Shown piece after piece: positions 20,892-26,513 of a stretch of 26,513 nucleotides of DNA. Where the stretch lies: the NCBI GenBank assembly GCA_946482335.1, contig CAMLRG010000069.1, forward strand, positions 1 through 26,513, read 5' to 3'. This DNA is from an uncultured Duganella sp. GTDB taxonomy: Bacteria > Pseudomonadota > Gammaproteobacteria > Burkholderiales > Burkholderiaceae. Each line of letters begins with the position of its first letter. The first letter of the stretch is position 1. A program made the position numbers and the translations under genes. The notes beneath the pieces are model-generated. The model was not told the origin of the DNA, ran no database searches, and worked only from the letters and a program-made list of their open reading frames with translations.

Positions 20892-23800
20892 TCAGTCGGC
20901 GGCGGCGGCCAAGGGACGGCTGGAACCGCTGCCAGGCATCGCGCCAGAGCGCTGGATGACGATGCCCGCCCGCTCTTCCCATGCCGCCAAAGGCTGCCGC
21001 ATCAGGCGCCGCAAGCCTTCCACATCCCCGGCCTCCACTTCCGTCACTCCATACCAGCCATTGCGGCCGCTATTCTTCACCAGGTACAGGGCCGCATCGG
21101 CCAGCTCGCCGACGGCCTGCCAATCCAGCGCCTGCGGGAATCGGCGGGCCGGCGGGAAACAGGCATAGCCGATCGAGCAGGTCTTTGCCAGCGCGGCGCC
21201 GTCCGGCAGCACGAAGGGTTCGTCGGCGACCGCGGCGCGCGCGCGTTCCGCCAATTCCGCCGCGCGTGCACGGCTGGCATCGCGCGCGACCACCAGGAAC
21301 TCCTCGCCGCCCCAACGGATCACATAATCGCTCTCGCGGAAGATGGCCTGCAGGCGGCGCCGCATCTGGATCAGCACCGCATCGCCCGCCGCATGTCCGT
21401 ACTGGTCGTTGACCTGCTTGAAGTAATCGATATCGATCAGGAAGAAGATCAGGTCGGCACCGTCGGCCGGCGCCGCGCCGCGGCTCAAGCTGTCTTCATG
21501 GTTGCGCACGGACTGCGCGACGTCGGCATGGATATGCTCGGTGAGGAAGCGCCGGTTGTGCAAACCGGTCAGCGGATCGGTCAGGCTGGCCAATTCCAGC
21601 GCCTGCGACTTCAGCACGAGCGCGGCAGAGACTTCCTGCAGCTCCGCGGTCCGTTCGGCCACGCGCAAGGCCAGCTCCTCCTCCCTGCGGCGCAGGCGCC
21701 AGGTGCGCCATTGCACCAGCCCCGTCACGGCCAGGCCGCCCAGCACCAGCATGCCCAGCCTGGCCCACCAGGTTTCCCACCATGCCGGCAGGATGGTCAC
21801 GCCCAGCGCGGCCAGCGCGTCGCTCCATTCGCCATTGCGGTTACTGCCCTGCACCTGCAAGGTGTAAGCGCCGGGCGGCAGGTTGTCATAGCTGGCCACA
21901 CGCAAGTTCGCGTCCGTCTCGCGCCAGCCGGAATCGTAGCCCTGCAAACGGTAGCGATAGCGCACGCGCTCGGGCGCGCTGTAGTCGAGCGCGGAAAACC
22001 GGGCACGCAGCGCGCGTGGCTGCGGCGGCGCGACGACAATGCCGCCCGCCGCGGGGAACCCGACCTCCTGCGCGCCCACCGACAGGGCGGTCAGCACCAC
22101 CGGCGGCAGGTACCGCCAGGCTGCGTACCGCTCCGGTTCCACAACCAGCAGCCCGGCCGAGCCGCCGAACAGCATGCGCCCGTCGCGTAATTGCGCATGG
22201 GCCCGGAACCAGCCGGTGCCGATATCGACACCGTCGGCGACGCTCAATTCGTCGTAACGTCCCGTGGCGGGATCGTGCACGCCGCGGTGGGTCCATATCC
22301 GTCCCGCCTGGTCCCGCAGCAGGTTGGCGCCAATGGCGTGGCCGCCCTTCCCCTGGCTGTTGATGGCCAGCGTATAGCGCGCCTGGTTGCCCTCGATCCG
22401 GTCGACCCGATAGCGGCCGCCATCGCTGTCGATCCACAGCCCATCCGCATCGGCCAGCATGCCCTTCACGGCAAAATGGCCATCGGCGGCAGCCGGCACC
22501 GCTTCCAGTTTGTGCGCCAGGCCGGTGGCGGCATCGATCCGGAAAATGCCTGCGGTGCTGCCGGCCCAGAGGCGTCCCGCCGGATCCCGCACCAGGGCGT
22601 CGACATTGCCGCGCAACGGGCCGCCCTGCGCCAGCGATACCGGCGCCAACGCGCGCGCTCCAGGCGACTTGTGCAGCAAACCATTGGTGGTGCCGATCCA
22701 TAAGCCGCCATCGCGGTCGGCCAGCATGCGCCTGACGGTCCCGGCCACCTCATAGCGGCGGATGAAGCGGCGGTCCGCCGCGTATTCATGCAGGCCGCTG
22801 CTGGTGCCGATCCAGGCATGCCCATCGGCGCTTTGCACGATCGCGCCCACCGCCGTGAAGGCAGAGCGGCCGCTGTCGGGCTGGCCGGACAGCGCGATGT
22901 CGGCCACCCGACGCAGGGACTGGTCGAGCACGGAGACGCCATGCTGCGCGCGCCCCAGCCAGATTTCGCCATTGCGCATTTCCGCGATGCTGCGGATACC
23001 AATGCCATCCCATGGATCGTCCGGCGCCGGCCGGTAGACGGAAATGCCCGGCAGCGGCGGCACATGGCGCTGCACCCCGCCGCCATACGAGCCGACAAAC
23101 AGCACACCCGAACGGTCACGCACGATGCCCATCACGTCCGGCGCCGCCAGCGCGCCGATGCGCCCGGCGGTGTGCCGTACCCGTTGCAGCAGCGCGCCGC
23201 TGTCGGCCGCCCGGATTTCGATGCCGTTCCCCCGTCCTATCCACATCTGGTTGCCATCGGCCTCCTCGATGGCGTTGACCGCGCCGGCCGCCCCGGTCTC
23301 GCCGTCGGCCAGCCACTCGGCCCGGCCGGAAGCAGGATCCACGATCAGCAAACCGCCGCTCAAGGTACCGACCCACAGGCGGCCGCCGCGGTCTTCGCGC
23401 AGCTCGATCACAGCCTGCCGCGCCAGCCTTGCCTCGTCGCGGGGATCGCGCAACACCCGTGCGTAGCCCCCGCCTGCGCGCGACTGGCGCACCAGGCCTT
23501 TGCCGCTCCCGATCCACAGGTCGCCGCGGCGGTCGAGCAGCAACGCGCCGATATTGTCGTCGGGGACGCCGCCTTGCGCGGCGCGCAAATGTTCAAACTT
23601 GCCCGATGCCGGATCGAAATGATCGAGCCCGCCGCCCTGCGTGCCGATCCAGAAACCGTCGGCGCCGTCGGAAACGATGGCGCGCACCAGGCCGTCGGTC
23701 AGCGATTGCGGGTTGTGCGGATCGTGGCGGTAAAACACCGAGCGCCCGCTGCGCGGGTCCAGCGCCACCATGCCCACCGACGCGAGGCCCAGCCAAAGCC

Positions 23801-24119
23801 GTCCATCGCGCGCGGCGGTGATCGTGGTGACCGCGCTGATCACCTCGGGAGCACCGTCTGCGGTCTTCAGCTGGAACCTGACGAATTGATAACCATCGTA
23901 GCGCGCCAGCCCGGTGGCCCCGCCCGCCCAGATATAACCCTGGGCATCGAGCACCACCGCCGTCACCACCCCGTCCATGATGCTGTTGTTGGTGAGCGTC
24001 TGGACGAACTGGGGTTCGGACAAATGCTGGACCCTGGCGCCCGCCAGGGAGGCCTGGAAGCACAGCAACAGCAGCAGGGTCCTCAACCAACTCTTCAATT
24101 TTTGCCCGTGGACGATCAT
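20892..24119 (-). CDS. Diguanylate cyclase with periplasmic beta-propeller sensor
   Basis: A 1075-residue membrane enzyme that should make c-di-GMP from two GTP. A signal sequence or anchor (LRTLLLLLCFQASLAGA) is followed by about 650 residues of Reg_prop propeller repeats (recurring LWIGT/LWVGT and FDP/IDP turns), a Y_Y_Y domain (about 695-765, YRYRLQGYDSGW and LPPGAYTLQVQG), one membrane segment (about 783-803), a coiled coil, and a GGDEF domain opening with DPLTGLHNRRF. The active site is GGEEF at 937-941, and the allosteric I-site RESD at 928-931 is at the right five-residue distance, so product inhibition is expected. No EAL domain is fused. The sensor front is of the same type as in the propeller kinase at 13851-17135. 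The start is an ATG without a strong ribosome-binding site. Confidence 0.93.
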   Translation of the reverse strand: MIVHGQKLKSWLRTLLLLLCFQASLAGARVQHLSEPQFVQTLTNNSIMDGVVTAVVLDAQGYIWAGGATGLARYDGYQFVRFQLKTADGAPEVISAVTTITAARDGRLWLGLASVGMVALDPRSGRSVFYRHDPHNPQSLTDGLVRAIVSDGADGFWIGTQGGGLDHFDPASGKFEHLRAAQGGVPDDNIGALLLDRRGDLWIGSGKGLVRQSRAGGGYARVLRDPRDEARLARQAVIELREDRGGRLWVGTLSGGLLIVDPASGRAEWLADGETGAAGAVNAIEEADGNQMWIGRGNGIEIRAADSGALLQRVRHTAGRIGALAAPDVMGIVRDRSGVLFVGSYGGGVQRHVPPLPGISVYRPAPDDPWDGIGIRSIAEMRNGEIWLGRAQHGVSVLDQSLRRVADIALSGQPDSGRSAFTAVGAIVQSADGHAWIGTSSGLHEYAADRRFIRRYEVAGTVRRMLADRDGGLWIGTTNGLLHKSPGARALAPVSLAQGGPLRGNVDALVRDPAGRLWAGSTAGIFRIDAATGLAHKLEAVPAAADGHFAVKGMLADADGLWIDSDGGRYRVDRIEGNQARYTLAINSQGKGGHAIGANLLRDQAGRIWTHRGVHDPATGRYDELSVADGVDIGTGWFRAHAQLRDGRMLFGGSAGLLVVEPERYAAWRYLPPVVLTALSVGAQEVGFPAAGGIVVAPPQPRALRARFSALDYSAPERVRYRYRLQGYDSGWRETDANLRVASYDNLPPGAYTLQVQGSNRNGEWSDALAALGVTILPAWWETWWARLGMLVLGGLAVTGLVQWRTWRLRRREEELALRVAERTAELQEVSAALVLKSQALELASLTDPLTGLHNRRFLTEHIHADVAQSVRNHEDSLSRGAAPADGADLIFFLIDIDYFKQVNDQYGHAAGDAVLIQMRRRLQAIFRESDYVIRWGGEEFLVVARDASRARAAELAERARAAVADEPFVLPDGAALAKTCSIGYACFPPARRFPQALDWQAVGELADAALYLVKNSGRNGWYGVTEVEAGDVEGLRRLMRQPLAAWEERAGIVIQRSGAMPGSGSSRPLAAAAD

Positions 24120-24188
24120 CAGCCATGCGCATCGCGCTATTTGTCTTGCTTACATTGTATAAGACCTCGTTCCCTTAGAATAGCGGCC

Positions 24189-24875
24189 ATGAAACACTCT
24201 CTCTACCTCTTCGACCTGGACGACACCCTGCTGGACTTCCGCGCGTCCGAACAGCTTTCCTTCGAGCGCGTGCTGCGCGATCTTGGCTTCCGCGGCAGCG
24301 TCCAGGCACTGTTCCAGCAGTATCAAGCCGTCAACATTGCATTGTGGCGGGCGTTTGAGGCCGGTACCGTGTCGAAGGAATTCCTGAAGGTCGAACGCTT
24401 CCGCAAGACTTTTGCCGCCGGCGGACTGGCGATCGATCCGCACCAGGCCAGCCTGCGCTACCTGGAATCCTTGTCGGAAACCGTGGTGCTGGTCGATGGC
24501 GCCCATCGGCTGCTGGAAAAGCTGGCCGCCGCCGGCGAAGTCGGCATCATCACCAACGGCGTCGCCCACATCCAGGAACGCCGTATCGCCAGCTCGGGGC
24601 TGGGCGGCTACATTTCCTTCACCGCCACGTCCGAAGCGTGCGGTTTCGCCAAACCGGACAGCCGCTTCTTCGATTACGCAACGAAAATGGCCCGCTCCTT
24701 CTGCAAGGAGCGGACCATCATTGTGGGCGACCGGCTGGACGCCGACATCCTTGGCGCCAACCGCTTTGGCATCGAAAGCTGCTGGTACAACCCGGGCCGC
24801 CTGAGCAACGGCACGGCGGCCCAGCCAACTTTCGACGTGGCCCATCTCGACGAGATCGGGCCCCTGCTGGCTTAG
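24189..24875 (+). CDS. yjjG: YjjG-type HAD nucleotidase
   Basis: A 228-residue cytoplasmic HAD phosphatase, close in length to the 225-residue E. coli YjjG, a pyrimidine nucleotidase that removes non-canonical nucleotides. Motif I DLDDTLLD (nucleophile D9, acid/base D11), motif II threonine in IITNG, motif III lysine in FAKPD, and motif IV VGDRLDADI are all present, with the helical cap between motifs I and II. The start ATG is 70 bases from the divergent diguanylate cyclase; a TATAAG at 24158-24163 may be its -10. The stop TAG shares three bases with the convergent receptor's stop. Confidence 0.9.
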   Translation: MKHSLYLFDLDDTLLDFRASEQLSFERVLRDLGFRGSVQALFQQYQAVNIALWRAFEAGTVSKEFLKVERFRKTFAAGGLAIDPHQASLRYLESLSETVVLVDGAHRLLEKLAAAGEVGIITNGVAHIQERRIASSGLGGYISFTATSEACGFAKPDSRFFDYATKMARSFCKERTIIVGDRLDADILGANRFGIESCWYNPGRLSNGTAAQPTFDVAHLDEIGPLLA

Positions 24876-26513
24876 AACGCGAAGCGCAACCCGGCGTTCA
24901 CGCGGCGGCCAACGTCTTCCAGGGTCAGGAACTGGCTCTCGTTGTTGGCATATTCGTGCATGCGCGAATTGCTCAAGTTGATGCCGTCCAGGTAGAGCGC
25001 GATCTTCGGCGTGATGTTGTAGCGCAGGCTCAGGTCGTACTGGCCGTAGGCTGCGCGGGTGCGCGGCTGGGTGCTGCCGCCGCCGCAATCGACAGCGAAC
25101 TTGTTGCGCCAGTTGTAGCTCACGCGTGCCGAGAAGGTCTCGTTCTCATAGAACAGGGAAGCGTTGTACGACTGCTTCGACAGGCCCGGATAGCCGCAGT
25201 CCAGCGCCGCGGCGTCTTCACGGCTGGCGGTCGCGTCGACGAAGGTATAGTTGGCGGCGACGCCGAAGCCGCGCAGCCATGCGATACCGTTGTCGAAAGC
25301 GTACTGGCCGGCCAGCTCGATACCCTTGATCTTGCCTTTCTGGCCGTTGCGGACGCGGGTGTCGTGCACCACTTCCGTGTACTGCGGGATGCGGATGTCT
25401 TCCAGGCGCTTCTCGAGGAAGTTCGACACGTTCTTCTGGAACACCGCGGCGCCCAGGAAGTTGGTCTTCGACAGGTACCATTCATACGAGACGTCGAAGT
25501 TCTTCGACTCCATCGGCTTCAGGTAAGGGTTGCCGCCGCCGGTCTGCACGTCGCCGAAACGGCCGCCGTACCAGTTGTCCACGCCCATCTGGTTCAGCGT
25601 CGGACGGGTCTCGGTCTTGGAGGCCGCCAGGCGCAGCACCATGTCGCTGGTCAGGTCGAATTTCAGGTTACCGGAGGGCAGCACGCTGTTGTAGCTGTTC
25701 TCAACCGTGTTCACGCTGGCCGGGCCCCAGTTCAGGATATAGGTGGTGTCGTTCGGGCTCTTGGTGGCCGACAGCAGCACGCGGCTGATGCCGGTGGAAG
25801 CGGAATTCACGTGCACCATGCGCACGCCGGCATTGGCGGACCAGCCCTCGCCTTCCCATTTGGAGTCGAGGAAGATGCTCGATACCTTCTCCTTCACGTT
25901 CCACATGTTCGGCTTGGTGTAGTCGATCGCCATCGGGCCGTTCGGGAACTTGCTCTTGTCCAGGTACAGCGCAGGATCGTTGGACAACGCCAGCGTCGAA
26001 GGCTGGTTCAGGTAATTCATGTACTCGTACGGGTCGAAGCTCAGGTAGCCGGCGGGAGACCCTGCGAAGGCGTTATCCAGCGACTTGACCGTGAACAGCG
26101 ACGATGGCAGGGACACGTGGTAGCCGCTGAAGGCGTTCCACGAATCGCTGCCCCAGCTCTGGCGGCCAACCTTGCGCTGGGAGTAGGACACGCCGGTATC
26201 GATGCCCTTGAAGGCGCCGATATCGTGCGACCACGATGCATTCATGCGCGCTTCGCTCAATTCGTCGGCAAAGCGCACGTCGCCGTTGGCCACGGCGTGG
26301 GCACGCACGGCGGTTGGATCGGTGATGCCGTCGCCAAACACCAGGCTTGGCATCGGGCCGAACGTCAGGGTGTCGCCATTCTTCGGCACCATGCCGGCCA
26401 CGATCCACTGGTCCGGCGACTTGGTGGTGGTACGCGAGTTCGAAATATCGCCTTCCAGTTTCCACTCCGGCGACACGTTCCACTTGGAATTCAGGCCGAA
26501 TGCCTTGGTGATC
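24872..26513 (-). CDS. TonB-dependent receptor, C-terminal part (5' end outside window)
   Basis: The frame is open to the right edge and covers about 546 residues of an outer-membrane beta-barrel. Features are alternating strand patterns with aromatic ends, long extracellular loops, the TonB-receptor strand signature ATYTFVDA-type segments (NYTFVDAT), and a final strand ending in phenylalanine (RRVNAGLRFAF), the sorting signal for the outer-membrane assembly machinery. The plug domain and TonB box lie beyond the window. The style (NLSNSRMHEYANNESQFLTLEDVGRR at the end) fits the large TonB-receptor group found in Caulobacter and Xanthomonas-like carbohydrate uptake loci, but no substrate can be assigned. 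It ends on the same bases as the convergent HAD gene. Confidence 0.92.
   Translation of the reverse strand, partial: ITKAFGLNSKWNVSPEWKLEGDISNSRTTTKSPDQWIVAGMVPKNGDTLTFGPMPSLVFGDGITDPTAVRAHAVANGDVRFADELSEARMNASWSHDIGAFKGIDTGVSYSQRKVGRQSWGSDSWNAFSGYHVSLPSSLFTVKSLDNAFAGSPAGYLSFDPYEYMNYLNQPSTLALSNDPALYLDKSKFPNGPMAIDYTKPNMWNVKEKVSSIFLDSKWEGEGWSANAGVRMVHVNSASTGISRVLLSATKSPNDTTYILNWGPASVNTVENSYNSVLPSGNLKFDLTSDMVLRLAASKTETRPTLNQMGVDNWYGGRFGDVQTGGGNPYLKPMESKNFDVSYEWYLSKTNFLGAAVFQKNVSNFLEKRLEDIRIPQYTEVVHDTRVRNGQKGKIKGIELAGQYAFDNGIAWLRGFGVAANYTFVDATASREDAAALDCGYPGLSKQSYNASLFYENETFSARVSYNWRNKFAVDCGGGSTQPRTRAAYGQYDLSLRYNITPKIALYLDGINLSNSRMHEYANNESQFLTLEDVGRRVNAGLRFAF

Overview
The window reads as a chromosomal segment of a GC-rich betaproteobacterium. 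The gene set (CHASE2 adenylate cyclase, beta-propeller sensor kinase and cyclase, NtrB-like kinases, a TonB-dependent receptor, a lysine tRNA close to the beta-proteobacterial form) suggests an Oxalobacteraceae relative such as Massilia, Duganella or Janthinobacterium. That placement is inferred from gene style, not from a search. No transposase, integrase, phage gene, CRISPR array or rRNA was seen.

Layout. Positions 1-99 hold the 3' end of a tRNA-Lys(UUU) and its terminator. Positions 335-3539 form a tight three-gene operon: CHASE2 adenylate cyclase, periplasmic SH3-like protein and M48 metalloprotease. The genes are joined by ATGA overlaps and closed by an intrinsic terminator. Next come a PAP2-type acid phosphatase lipoprotein with an autotransporter-style beta repeat (3608-5557) and a cysteine-free 893-residue S-layer-like protein that looks like a type I secretion substrate (5827-8508). 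A hairpin separates that gene from a soluble histidine kinase (8582-10042).

Positions 10047-17956 are a signalling block. A 1063-residue STAND/BTAD transcription regulator (minus) diverges from a stand-alone receiver protein (plus), which converges on a large periplasmic-propeller histidine kinase (minus). The two kinases have closely similar transmitter modules and different sensory fronts, so the receiver between them is a reasonable common partner. Upstream of the propeller kinase on the same strand is a periplasmic solute-binding protein whose signal peptide is cut by an in-frame TAA. Further upstream are an acyltransferase-3 membrane protein, a lipoprotein glycerophosphodiester phosphodiesterase with an EF-hand-like loop, and a 69-residue conserved-looking small protein.

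A complete tRNA-Lys with a clear promoter and terminator lies at 20763-20838. Its last 55 bases are identical to the partial copy at the left edge. Then follow a propeller-type diguanylate cyclase (minus, with GGEEF and an RxxD I-site), a YjjG-type HAD nucleotidase (plus), and the C-terminal part of a TonB-dependent receptor (minus) that runs off the right edge.

Taken together, the window is rich in signal transduction: cAMP synthesis, c-di-GMP synthesis, two kinases, one receiver and one STAND regulator. These are mixed with envelope and surface proteins. Gene ends are packed: two convergent pairs share their stop codons and a third is 4 bases apart. I did not find a wholly unknown system. 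The strongest leads are the interrupted solute-binding protein, the cyclase/SH3/protease operon, the two-kinase/one-receiver block and the S-layer-like protein with its inverted-repeat leader.
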